Source: Deltaproteobacteria bacterium (GTDB taxonomy: Bacteria; Desulfobacterota; Desulfobacteria; Desulfobacterales; ETH-SRB1). Taken from it: a DNA stretch of 5,657 bases. Made by a program: the position numbers and the translations under genes. The notes under the pieces were generated by a model, which searched no databases, had not been told where the DNA came from, and saw only the letters and a program-made list of their open reading frames with translations. The stretch lies in the NCBI GenBank assembly GCA_030627405.1, contig DAOUSD010000139.1:1-5657 (forward strand), written 5' to 3'. Below are positions 1 to 5,656 of this stretch, piece after piece. Position 1 is the first letter of the stretch. Each line of letters starts with the position of its first letter.

Positions 1-137
1 CAGGGAAGATAAAGCAGCTTGAGGAAGATGGGTATATTCTTCCCATTCAGCCCAAAAACTACTGTGCTCTTTCAAGAAAAGGGATGCTTTTTCTGGACAG
101 CATAGCTTCGATGTTTGATTGTTTTGAATGTTTCTAA
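1..137 (+). CDS. hemW: C-terminal end of a HemW-like radical SAM protein (partial)
   Basis: Only the last 44 codons are present, with the first whole codon at base 3 and a TAA stop at 135-137. The peptide runs from GKIKQLEEDGYI through ALSRKGMLFLDSIASMF to DCFECF. It fits the C-terminal winged-helix-like domain of the HemW/HemN family: a hydrophobic helix with 'L..dGyi', then 'LsrkGmlflDsI..mf'. HemW proteins are radical SAM enzymes related to oxygen-independent coproporphyrinogen III oxidase and act mainly as heme chaperones. The catalytic CxxxCxxC region would lie upstream, outside the window, so enzyme and chaperone cannot be told apart here. The gene converges on selB. Its stop codon uses the outermost bases of the palindromic element at 135-264. 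The family call rests on a short tail, so another protein with a C-terminal winged helix remains possible. Confidence 0.6.
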   Translation, partial: GKIKQLEEDGYILPIQPKNYCALSRKGMLFLDSIASMFDCFECF

Positions 138-264
138 CCCGTATTTCTAATAAGTTTAGTTTGCCGTAGACGCAAGGCACAGGCTATGAAGTCGTGGTAC
201 TTCACTACGAATGGCCTGTAACACAGCGAATGCGGTGAAATCAGCTTGTTGGAAATACGGGTTA
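135..264. mobile_element. MITE-like palindromic element with 20-bp terminal inverted repeats
   Basis: Bases 135-154 and the reverse complement of 245-264 agree at 18 of 20 positions, both beginning TAACCCGTATTT. The two differences would be U-G pairs in RNA. The interior is also self-complementary on nearly the same dyad (about 199.5). ACAGGC at 179-184 pairs with GCCTGT at 214-219, offset by one base, and GTCGTG at 191-196 pairs with CACTAC at 203-208 with one mismatch. The whole unit therefore folds into one long imperfect hairpin. It is too short to encode a protein. It starts and ends with TA, which fits the TA target duplication known for IS630/Tc1-mariner-type elements and their MITEs. 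That origin is inferred, because no transposase is present. It separates convergent hemW and selB and could act as a bidirectional terminator, though it has no U-run. Confidence 0.7.
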
Positions 265-2169
265 AGTGCTTCTGAGCCTGCGGATATCGCCTATCCGGAT
301 TGTAACGTTTTTTGAATCAAAATATTCTATTAATGGGATTAAATATTTACGTGTTGTGCCTGTCATCTCCTTAAACTGGGGAGTCGTTATCTCTCCGTGA
401 GTTAAAAGAAAATCAACCAGTCTTTTTTTCAGATTAGTTACAACCTCCACATGGAAATAAAGTTCTTCTTTTGTTTTGATTATCAGGCCTTCCTTTACAA
501 GAAGCATAAGCACATCTTTGGCTCTTTTTACATCAATATCAAGTGTTTTGCTCAGATCTTTAAAATAAGGAGGTGAGAGTCCGCTTTTAAGATATATGGT
601 CAAAATTTTTTCTTTTACTTCAGCCTGATCGCCTCCAAGGGAAACACTATGTGAAGAAAGGCGGACAGTCTCTCCATCAGAAACGACTTCTTTGTTCTTT
701 ATCATCATGTCGAGCATAAGATTAAAAAGTTTTAAACCAGCCGAAGGCAGCTTGGACTTGAGTTCTTCTTTGGGCATACCGGCTTTTAGCGGATTTGTCC
801 TGTGATAATTTTCAAGAAAGGATGAAATTTTTTTATTTAGATTTTCAAAGCAGTTTTTATGAATGTAAATTCTGTTTTCCCTGTCGGCACATATAATTGT
901 CTTTATTGACATTAGCTTTTGCAGGCCATTGTCAAGCTGTTTTTCAGGCATATTGGTCATAATTTTAAGATCAGAAAAAGAGACGCCTCGATAACCGGAA
1001 TTGTCAACATGGTAGGCAATGATTTCTTCAGGCGGCTGGGTTATCAGAGTTTTTAATCCTTCAGAAATACTTTTTTTGAACCGTTTATGCTTTTGGGGAA
1101 GCGGGTTTAATATTTGTCCTCCGCCGATTGTTCGTACCGGAGAATAGCTTCGAATAACGAATTTGTCATCACTTACTACGGCAACAGGAGAATCAAGCCT
1201 GATTTGGGCAACAGTAGTTTCTCCCGGGATAATTTTGTCTTTATCAAGCAATACAACATGGCCTGGAATTTCGCTGGTACCTGTATGGAATCTGATGAGT
1301 GTGCGGTTTTTAAGGGGTTTTTTATTGCTTTTAAGAAAGTGAATAGACACGTCAAGCATATAGCTCGGTTTTAAAGCTCCCGGGCTGGATACCACTTCTC
1401 CTCTTTGCACGGAAGCTTTTTCAAGCCCCTGAAAGTTAATAGCTGTACGCATTCCGGCTTCTGCAATACTGACGCTCTGGTTGTGTACCTGAATACCGCG
1501 GACCTTTGATGTAATACCGGAAGGATATATCATAACCGTATCGCCGGTCTTGACATGTCCTGAAATCAGGGTGCCTGTAATAACTGTGCCAAACCCCTTC
1601 ATGCTGAAAACTCTATCTACAGGAAGACGAAACAGATTTTTTACAGAACGGCTGGGAGTCACGGCACTTAATTCATCAAGCACTTTTATAAATTCAGGGA
1701 TCCCCTGGCCTGTAACAGATGATACCGGCATAACCGGTTTGCCCTCAAGAAATGTTCCCCGGGTAAATTCGTTTACATCTTCGATTACAAGCTCCAGCCA
1801 TTCTTTATCCACAAGGTCTGTCTTTGTCAAAACAACGAGACCTTGTTTTATTTCCAGAAGACTGCAAATTTCCATATGCTCTCTTGTTTGAGGCATTACT
1901 CCTTCGTCGGCCGCGATAACCATAGCAAGAATATCAATACCGGTAGCCCCTGCGACCATGTTTTTTATAAATTTTTCATGGCCGGGCACGTCAACAATAC
2001 CAAGATGCTGCCCGCTGGGGAGATCAATAGAGGCAAAGCCCAGCTCAATAGTTATTCCCCTGAGCTTTTCTTCCTTTAACCGGTCAGTGTCAATGCCCGT
2101 AACAGCCTTGATAAGGGCGGTCTTTCCGTGATCTATATGTCCGGCTGTTCCGAGAATTATCTGTTTCAT
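262..2169 (-). CDS. selB: Selenocysteine-specific translation elongation factor SelB
   Basis: SelB is a GTPase that binds Sec-tRNA(Sec) and a SECIS hairpin in mRNA, and delivers selenocysteine to in-frame UGA codons on the ribosome. The 635-residue protein is full length for the family. GTPase motifs are all intact: G1 GHIDHGKT at 10-17, G2 RGIT at 37-40, G3 DVPGH at 60-64, G4 TKTD at 115-118 and G5 near S150-S151. An EF-Tu-like domain II follows (RVFSMKGFGTVITGT, 186-200), then domain III ending near FVIRSYSPVRTIGGG (about 337-351). The C-terminal part, about 370-635, is predicted to hold the winged helices that read SECIS, ending DIRRLRST. The ATG overlaps the stop of the preceding 57-codon gene (ATGA), and no Shine-Dalgarno precedes it, so translation is probably coupled. 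selA, selD and tRNA-Sec are not in the window. The TAA stop shares bases with the palindromic element. Confidence 0.97.
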   Translation of the reverse strand: MKQIILGTAGHIDHGKTALIKAVTGIDTDRLKEEKLRGITIELGFASIDLPSGQHLGIVDVPGHEKFIKNMVAGATGIDILAMVIAADEGVMPQTREHMEICSLLEIKQGLVVLTKTDLVDKEWLELVIEDVNEFTRGTFLEGKPVMPVSSVTGQGIPEFIKVLDELSAVTPSRSVKNLFRLPVDRVFSMKGFGTVITGTLISGHVKTGDTVMIYPSGITSKVRGIQVHNQSVSIAEAGMRTAINFQGLEKASVQRGEVVSSPGALKPSYMLDVSIHFLKSNKKPLKNRTLIRFHTGTSEIPGHVVLLDKDKIIPGETTVAQIRLDSPVAVVSDDKFVIRSYSPVRTIGGGQILNPLPQKHKRFKKSISEGLKTLITQPPEEIIAYHVDNSGYRGVSFSDLKIMTNMPEKQLDNGLQKLMSIKTIICADRENRIYIHKNCFENLNKKISSFLENYHRTNPLKAGMPKEELKSKLPSAGLKLFNLMLDMMIKNKEVVSDGETVRLSSHSVSLGGDQAEVKEKILTIYLKSGLSPPYFKDLSKTLDIDVKRAKDVLMLLVKEGLIIKTKEELYFHVEVVTNLKKRLVDFLLTHGEITTPQFKEMTGTTRKYLIPLIEYFDSKNVTIRIGDIRRLRST

Positions 2170-2339
2170 GTTGATTTTTTATTGCGAAAATAGTCTGCTA
2201 CATAGGCGGCTCCTACGAGAAAGCTTCCCACACCTGCTACGTATATGATATTTGCGTCGGGATAGAAAAAGCGGGAGAGTAAGACGGCAAAAGCAGCTCC
2301 AAGGACAACTCTTATTATAAGAATATAGAATCCGGTCAT
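2166..2339 (-). CDS. Small two-helix membrane protein translationally coupled to selB
   Basis: This is a 57-codon gene starting at ATG 2339-2337 and ending TGA 2168-2166, overlapping the selB ATG in an ATGA junction. The product begins MTGFYILIIRVVLGAAFAVL and ends YVADYFRNKKST. Two hydrophobic segments are visible, about residues 4-22 and 31-49, joined by a short turn containing RFFYPDAN. A basic C-terminal tail (RNKK) suggests that end stays in the cytoplasm, with both termini inside. I do not recognise a named family or function. A weak ribosome binding sequence (AGG, about 7 bases before the ATG) and a good promoter candidate at 2398-2426 support expression. The composition, the stop-start overlap with a real gene and the lack of any Shine-Dalgarno for selB itself all favour a genuine gene. 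No selenium-related motif or cysteine is visible, so a link to selenoprotein synthesis rests on position only. Confidence 0.75.
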   Translation of the reverse strand: MTGFYILIIRVVLGAAFAVLLSRFFYPDANIIYVAGVGSFLVGAAYVADYFRNKKST

Positions 2340-2350
2340 AATTTAAGCCT

Positions 2351-2385
2351 GTTTCGGGTTACGAGTTACGGGTTCAGAGTTTAGG
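2351..2385. repeat. Degenerate 7-bp tandem repeat (GTTNNGR), five units
   Basis: Five consecutive heptamers read on the plus strand: GTTTCGG, GTTACGA, GTTACGG, GTTCAGA and GTTTAGG, followed by a decayed GTATTCT. All five fit GTTNNGR. The array lies between mrcA and the 57-codon gene, probably in the leader of the latter. Short arrays of this kind are usually intergenic filler that spreads by slippage or copying. No function can be read from the sequence. Confidence 0.55.
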
Positions 2386-2397
2386 GTATTCTGCCAA

Positions 2398-2426
2398 TTT
2401 ATAAACTAGCGAAGCGATTTCATCAA
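2398..2426 (-). promoter_or_regulatory. Candidate sigma70 promoter for the small membrane gene and selB
   Basis: On the minus strand, TTGATG (2426-2421) is followed after exactly 17 bases by TATAAA (2403-2398). This matches the -35 and -10 consensus at 4 of 6 and 5 of 6 positions. Transcription would begin near 2391, leaving a leader of about 50 bases before the ATG at 2339. The leader would contain the heptamer repeats at 2351-2385. The promoter would let selB be expressed apart from mrcA, although readthrough from mrcA is also possible because no clear terminator separates them. Confidence 0.45.
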
Positions 2427-2464
2427 CTTTAGGCACTTAAGTTCATCATTATTGATATAGCGTG

Positions 2465-4435
2465 TCAAGGGGAATAATATTCCCCGGGCTCGGTTCCTTT
2501 TTTAAAAAGAGCTGTAACGGCATTGGGTGATTTTGCATTCACCGGAAGTCCGGTGACAGGGTCTATATACACCTGTACCATATCGTCAGGGATATCAAAG
2601 TATTGAAAAGGCTTGTCTGACAGAGCTTTTTCCATAAATTCCATCCATATGGGAAGAGCCGCTCTTGCGCCTGTTTCCCGTTTCCCCAAAGTAACAAACT
2701 TATCCCGACCCACCCATACACCTGTTGCAATTGACGGGGAAAATCCGATAAAAAGGGCGTCTTTACATTTATCTGTAGTGCCTGTTTTACCGGCGACAGA
2801 ACGTTTTATAATATTAGCTTTTTTGCCGGTGCCTTCTTTTATTACTGCCATAAGCATGTCTGTCATTATTGCGGCACCGGTACGTGACATTACCAGCCTT
2901 TTCTTTGGTTTTGCACGCCAGACAATGCGTCCGTTGTGGTCAACAACTTCCATAACTCCATATGGTTTTATACTTTTCCCCCTGTTTGGAAAAACCGTAT
3001 AGGCAGAAGTCAATTCTAAAAGAGTCACTTCAGATGTTCCCAGAGCAAGAGATAAATTTGGAGAGAGAATAGATTCAATGCCGAGTTTGTATGCGAACTG
3101 GACTACAGAGGAAGGGCCGAGCATTTCTATTAGCCTGACTGCCGGTATATTTTTAGAAAGAGCAAGAGCTTTTCTAAGAGTTATTTCACCTTGATAATTT
3201 TTAGAAAAGTTTTCAGGCTTCCATGTTTTACCTTTTTTTCTTCCTTTAAAGGCAACAGGGGCATCCAGTATCATCATGTTTTGCGTGAAACCCTTTTCAA
3301 TTGCATGAGCATAGACAATTGGTTTAAAAGCTGAACCTGGCTGTCTCCTTGCAACGGTGGCTCTGTTGTATGGACTTTTATAAAAATCTTTGCCGCCGAT
3401 CATGGCAAGAATTCCTCCTGACTGAATGTCAAGGCAGACAAAGGCACTTTGAGGGTCAGGATTAATTATTCCCTGCTGTTTCATTCTTGACTCAAGATCT
3501 GAAAGCCCCTTTGCAATTGCATCCTCAGCCGTTTTCTGCAGCTCATAGGAAAGAGTAGTATATATTGTAAATCCTTCTTTATAAAGCCTTGATGAGCCTA
3601 TAATATTTTTAAGAAAATTTTTAATATATTCAACAAAATAAGGCGCTTTGAGCGAGTTTTTATTTTTTTTTGATAAGTTAAGTGTTTCATTTAATGCATT
3701 ATTATATTCTGTTTCATTAATTATGCCTGTTTGCAGCATTTGTTTTAATACAATGTTTCTGCGTTTTATTGCTAAATTTTTGTTGACCAGCGGAGAATAT
3801 CTTGAGGGAGCTTTGGGCATGGCTGAAACAAGCGAGCATTCAGCAAGGGTTAAGTTTTTTACTGATTTGTTGAAAAATATTCTTGCGGCAGATTCTACTC
3901 CATATGCGCCACTGCCGAAATATACCTGATTGAGATACAGCTCCAGTATTTCATCCTTAGTGTACCGGCGCTCCAGATGAAAAGCCAGAAAAGCTTCCTT
4001 TAATTTTCTGACAAGGTTTTTTTTTGGATTAAGAAAAAGCGTTTTTGCGAGCTGCTGTGTGATGGTACTTGCTCCTTCAACAAATTTTCCAGCCCAGATG
4101 TCCTTTATTATAGCTCTGGCAATTCCTTTTAGATCAACTCCGCTGTGGTCATAAAAATTCCTGTCTTCTGTTGCAATTATGGCTTTTTTGAGATATTCGG
4201 GTATGGCTTTAAGAGGTACCGGGTCCCTTTTTTCTGCAAATAGTTCCGCTATAAGAACCTTGTCTGATGAATATATTCGGGTAACTGCAGACGGCCTGAA
4301 ATTTTCAAGAGAGCTTATCTGGGGCAGGTCGTGCGTCAGAGCTAAAAAAAAACCAGTTAAAATTCCGCAAATAATGCCGGCTATCGCTATAAGTAAAATG
4401 AATATATTTTTTTTATTTATGAAATTTTTAATCAT
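2465..4435 (-). CDS. mrcA: Penicillin-binding protein 1A, bifunctional peptidoglycan glycosyltransferase/transpeptidase
   Basis: This class A PBP polymerises lipid II into glycan strands and cross-links the stem peptides on the periplasmic face of the inner membrane. The 656-residue protein has a basic N-terminus and one membrane anchor (about 10-33). The GT51 glycosyltransferase domain follows, with EDRNFYDHSG at 90-99 (catalytic E90), GASTITQQLAKTLFL at 121-135, RKLKEAFLAFHLERR at 143-157 and ELYLNQVYFGSGAYGV at 165-180. The transpeptidase domain has SAFK at 368-371 (nucleophile S368), SKN at 427-429 and KTGT at 550-553. All catalytic motifs are intact, so both activities are expected. Length suits the shorter PBP1A proteins with no large inserted domain. 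ATG 4435 is the first start after an in-frame TAA four codons upstream. No clear Shine-Dalgarno is seen. A TATAAT on the minus strand at 4490-4485 is a possible -10, without a convincing -35. It lies upstream of the small membrane gene and selB on the same strand. Confidence 0.96.
   Translation of the reverse strand: MIKNFINKKNIFILLIAIAGIICGILTGFFLALTHDLPQISSLENFRPSAVTRIYSSDKVLIAELFAEKRDPVPLKAIPEYLKKAIIATEDRNFYDHSGVDLKGIARAIIKDIWAGKFVEGASTITQQLAKTLFLNPKKNLVRKLKEAFLAFHLERRYTKDEILELYLNQVYFGSGAYGVESAARIFFNKSVKNLTLAECSLVSAMPKAPSRYSPLVNKNLAIKRRNIVLKQMLQTGIINETEYNNALNETLNLSKKNKNSLKAPYFVEYIKNFLKNIIGSSRLYKEGFTIYTTLSYELQKTAEDAIAKGLSDLESRMKQQGIINPDPQSAFVCLDIQSGGILAMIGGKDFYKSPYNRATVARRQPGSAFKPIVYAHAIEKGFTQNMMILDAPVAFKGRKKGKTWKPENFSKNYQGEITLRKALALSKNIPAVRLIEMLGPSSVVQFAYKLGIESILSPNLSLALGTSEVTLLELTSAYTVFPNRGKSIKPYGVMEVVDHNGRIVWRAKPKKRLVMSRTGAAIMTDMLMAVIKEGTGKKANIIKRSVAGKTGTTDKCKDALFIGFSPSIATGVWVGRDKFVTLGKRETGARAALPIWMEFMEKALSDKPFQYFDIPDDMVQVYIDPVTGLPVNAKSPNAVTALFKKGTEPGEYYSP
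2469..2485. repeat. Perfect 17-bp palindrome at the 3' end of mrcA
   Basis: GGGGAATA (2469-2476) and TATTCCCC (2478-2485) are exact reverse complements around a single central base. The palindrome lies inside the last codons of mrcA, coding for the GEYYSP end, and its edge is two bases from the stop codon. An RNA hairpin here would have a very tight loop and no following U-run. It may slow exonucleases or bind a dimeric protein, but it could also be chance. Confidence 0.5.
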
Positions 4436-4511
4436 AGGAATAGCATATTACTTTTGTGCAATAGGTTGACTGTAAACATTAATAATTATAAATATCAAAT
4501 TTAGTTGCAAT

Positions 4512-4623
4512 AGTTCACCACGGATTTTCACGGAATTACACCGAGGAACTGTGAACCTGAGTAGTTAGACCTACTCATTGTTTATGATTTTCAGTGAAAC
4601 TCAGTGTTGTTCCGTGGTGAACT
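4512..4623. repeat. 112-bp intergenic palindromic repeat element
   Basis: The outer arms AGTTCACCACGGA (4512-4524) and TCCGTGGTGAACT (4611-4623) are perfect 13-bp reverse complements. An inner 7-bp perfect stem, TGAGTAG (4558-4564) and CTACTCA (4571-4577), has a six-base loop. Both share exactly the same dyad (4567.5), and the sequence between is partly complementary in the same register. Each arm shows a 10-base period: CACGGA-like units on the left and TCAGTG-like units on the right. It looks like a dispersed, hairpin-forming intergenic repeat of the type common in sulfate-reducing Deltaproteobacteria. It lies between the divergent starts of mrcA and the 80-codon gene, so it cannot simply be a terminator for either. 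Confidence 0.65.
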
Positions 4624-4646
4624 TCTATATTTATTTCAACTTATAT

Positions 4647-4652
4647 AAGGAG
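4647..4652 (+). promoter_or_regulatory. Strong Shine-Dalgarno for the 80-codon gene
   Basis: AAGGAG ends seven bases before the ATG at 4660, which is near-ideal spacing. It fixes the start of the small histidine-rich gene and argues strongly that the gene is translated. Confidence 0.85.
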
Positions 4653-4659
4653 AACTCAT

Positions 4660-4902
4660 ATGACCCATGGACATAATCATAAAAAACACATTAGTTTAAC
4701 ATTTGATGAAAAATTGGTCAAACTACTTGAGCACTGGATTAAGCATAATGATGATCACGCTGAAAACTATAGAGATTGGGCAAAAAAGACAAAAGAAAAA
4801 GGCATGAATGATGTTGGGCTTCTGCTGGAAGATGCGGTTGATATGACAGAGTTGATAAGCAATAAATTCAGAAAAGCGTTAGAGCTTATAAAAAACCGCT
4901 GA
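4660..4902 (+). CDS. Small histidine-rich helical protein of unknown function
   Basis: An 80-residue cytoplasmic protein with no signal peptide or membrane segment. The N-terminus MTHGHNHKKH has four histidines in ten residues, followed by HWIKHNDDH around residues 45-53 counted loosely from the middle of the first helix. The rest is charged and alpha-helical, apparently two amphipathic helices (FDEKLVKLLEHW to AKKTKEKG, then VGLLLEDAVDMTELISNKF) joined by a glycine turn. The histidine and acidic pattern suggests binding of a transition metal such as Ni, Co or Zn. This is inference, and there are no cysteines. I do not recognise a named family with certainty. It starts with a strong AAGGAG and converges on cobO. 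A role in cobalt or corrinoid handling is therefore a guess from proximity, not shared transcription. A terminator-like repeat overlaps its stop codon. Confidence 0.85.
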   Translation: MTHGHNHKKHISLTFDEKLVKLLEHWIKHNDDHAENYRDWAKKTKEKGMNDVGLLLEDAVDMTELISNKFRKALELIKNR

Positions 4903-4918
4903 CGCGCATTTTTTATAA
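4886..4918. terminator. Bidirectional intrinsic terminator-like inverted repeat
   Basis: TTATAAAAAA (4886-4895) and TTTTTTATAA (4909-4918) are perfect 10-bp reverse complements around a GC-rich centre that contains the TGA stop of the 80-codon gene. The centre can add a short CGC/GCG stem. The arms supply a U-run in transcripts from either strand, as expected for a shared terminator between convergent genes. The outer stem is weak because it is all A-T. Confidence 0.5.
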
Positions 4919-4927
4919 ACAAGTACC

Positions 4928-4980
4928 ACAGCTTTATGGCACCGGTAATTCCGGATCCTATCGGGAATGGGACCGGCTGT
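4928..4980. repeat. Imperfect hairpin-forming segment between the convergent genes
   Basis: ACAGC (4928-4932) can pair with GCTGT (4976-4980), CCGGT (4942-4946) with ACCGG (4972-4976), and ATTCC (4948-4952) with GGAAT (4964-4968). The first two pairings share base 4976, so they compete at one base. The segment is noticeably more GC-rich than the AT-rich bases on either side. It could be a structured 3' end for the cobO transcript or a decayed intergenic repeat. No U-run follows directly. Confidence 0.3.
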
Positions 4981-5007
4981 ATTGCTTGAGGTATTTTGCA
5001 ACTACGA

Positions 5008-5523
5008 TTACTTTTCAATTCCAACTCTGGCTTTCACTCCTTTCTGAAAATAATGTTTAATTTCTTTCATTTCAGTAACCAGATCCGATTTTTCGATGAG
5101 CCTTTGGTCTGCATTCCTTCCTGTGATTACTATCTCAACTTCTTCCGGTTTATCAGCAATTATATATAGAAGATCTTCAACTGAAAAAAGTCCGAGCTTA
5201 ACCGCAACATTTGCTTCATCCAGTATGACCATCATATAATTGCCTGAAGAAACGACAGATTTTATCTTTTCAATTCCTTTTCGTGCAGCTTCTATATCTT
5301 CGGGAGTTGGTTTGCCACGAATGAAGCAGCCTAAACCGAACTGCTCAACAGTTATGAAATCGGAATATCTTTTAAGGGCTTTAATTTCGCTGTAATCTCC
5401 ATTTTTAATGAACTGGGCTATAAAAACTTTCAGACCTGCACCTGCCGCTCTTATTGACAGACCCAGTGCAGCAGTGGTTTTCCCTTTTCCATTACCAGTA
5501 TAAATATGGACATAACCTTTCAT
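5008..5523 (-). CDS. cobO: Cob(I)yrinic acid a,c-diamide / corrinoid adenosyltransferase
   Basis: CobO (BtuR/CobA type) transfers the adenosyl group of ATP to the cobalt of reduced corrinoids, giving the adenosylated form needed for later cobalamin assembly or salvage in the cytoplasm. Numbering from an upstream GTG at 5532 (174 residues), the P-loop GNGKGKTT is at 13-20, the Walker B-like VILDEAN has D105 and E106, and the family C-terminus runs from TGRNADQRLIEKSDLVTEM to KHYFQKGVKARVGIEK. Length is slightly short but normal. I chose ATG 5523 (171 residues) because AGGTGG lies five bases before it. The GTG start, with AAAGG six bases upstream, is nearly as good. An open frame that may be another gene's end overlaps the start. 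No complete cobalamin riboswitch is visible upstream. Confidence 0.95.
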   Translation of the reverse strand: MKGYVHIYTGNGKGKTTAALGLSIRAAGAGLKVFIAQFIKNGDYSEIKALKRYSDFITVEQFGLGCFIRGKPTPEDIEAARKGIEKIKSVVSSGNYMMVILDEANVAVKLGLFSVEDLLYIIADKPEEVEIVITGRNADQRLIEKSDLVTEMKEIKHYFQKGVKARVGIEK

Positions 5524-5656
5524 AACTTCCACCTTCCACCTTTGAATCGTCGCCGGCTCTTCTTATCAGATCATTCGGCAAATAGTCACTATCAAGAAAA
5601 ATAGTCACCCTGCTTCCCGGCTGGGCAAATGATAAAGACTCTCCACTTTGGTCGAT
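5492..5656 (-). CDS. Possible 3' end of an unidentified gene overlapping cobO (partial)
   Basis: One minus-strand frame stays open from the window edge for 54 codons to TAA at 5494-5492, while the other five frames across 5533-5657 all meet stops. The peptide includes ESLSFAQPGSRVTIFLDSDY and then LPNDLIRRAGDDSKVEGG, a natural-looking composition. If real, it ends 32 bases inside cobO, a different frame, and would make the two genes an operon with coupled translation. I do not recognise the product. The last codons (SYERLCPYLYW) read through the cobO ribosome binding site and start, which is unusual for a conserved C-terminus. An open run of this length is not rare by chance, so this is tentative. 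Confidence 0.3.
   Translation of the reverse strand: MDQSGESLSFAQPGSRVTIFLDSDYLPNDLIRRAGDDSKVEGGSYERLCPYLYW

Noticed and set aside
1114..2079. Open plus-strand frames opposite selB (1114-1374, 1550-1891, 1843-2079)
   Set aside because: They lie entirely antisense to a SelB gene with intact motifs, have no convincing ribosome binding sites and give no recognisable protein.
262..2339. tRNA-Sec (selC), selA or a SECIS element next to selB
   Set aside because: No tRNA-like cloverleaf or selA sequence is seen in the window, and none of the genes needs an in-frame UGA to be read through.
2351..2385. CRISPR array
   Set aside because: The repeated unit is only 7 bases with no spacers, so this is a simple tandem repeat.
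2613..4469. Open plus-strand frames opposite mrcA (2613-3002, 3648-3929, 4179-4469)
   Set aside because: They are antisense to conserved PBP motifs and read as low-sense composition. The real coding strand is clear.
4436..4511. Promoter of mrcA
   Set aside because: A TATAAT occurs at 4490-4485 on the minus strand, but the nearest TTG-type -35 (TTGCAA) is only 14 bases away, so I did not list it as a feature.
4767..5024. 85-codon minus-strand frame covering the gap between the small gene and cobO
   Set aside because: Much of it is antisense to the well-supported 80-codon gene, and it crosses the terminator-like repeat. No start signal or family resemblance supports it.
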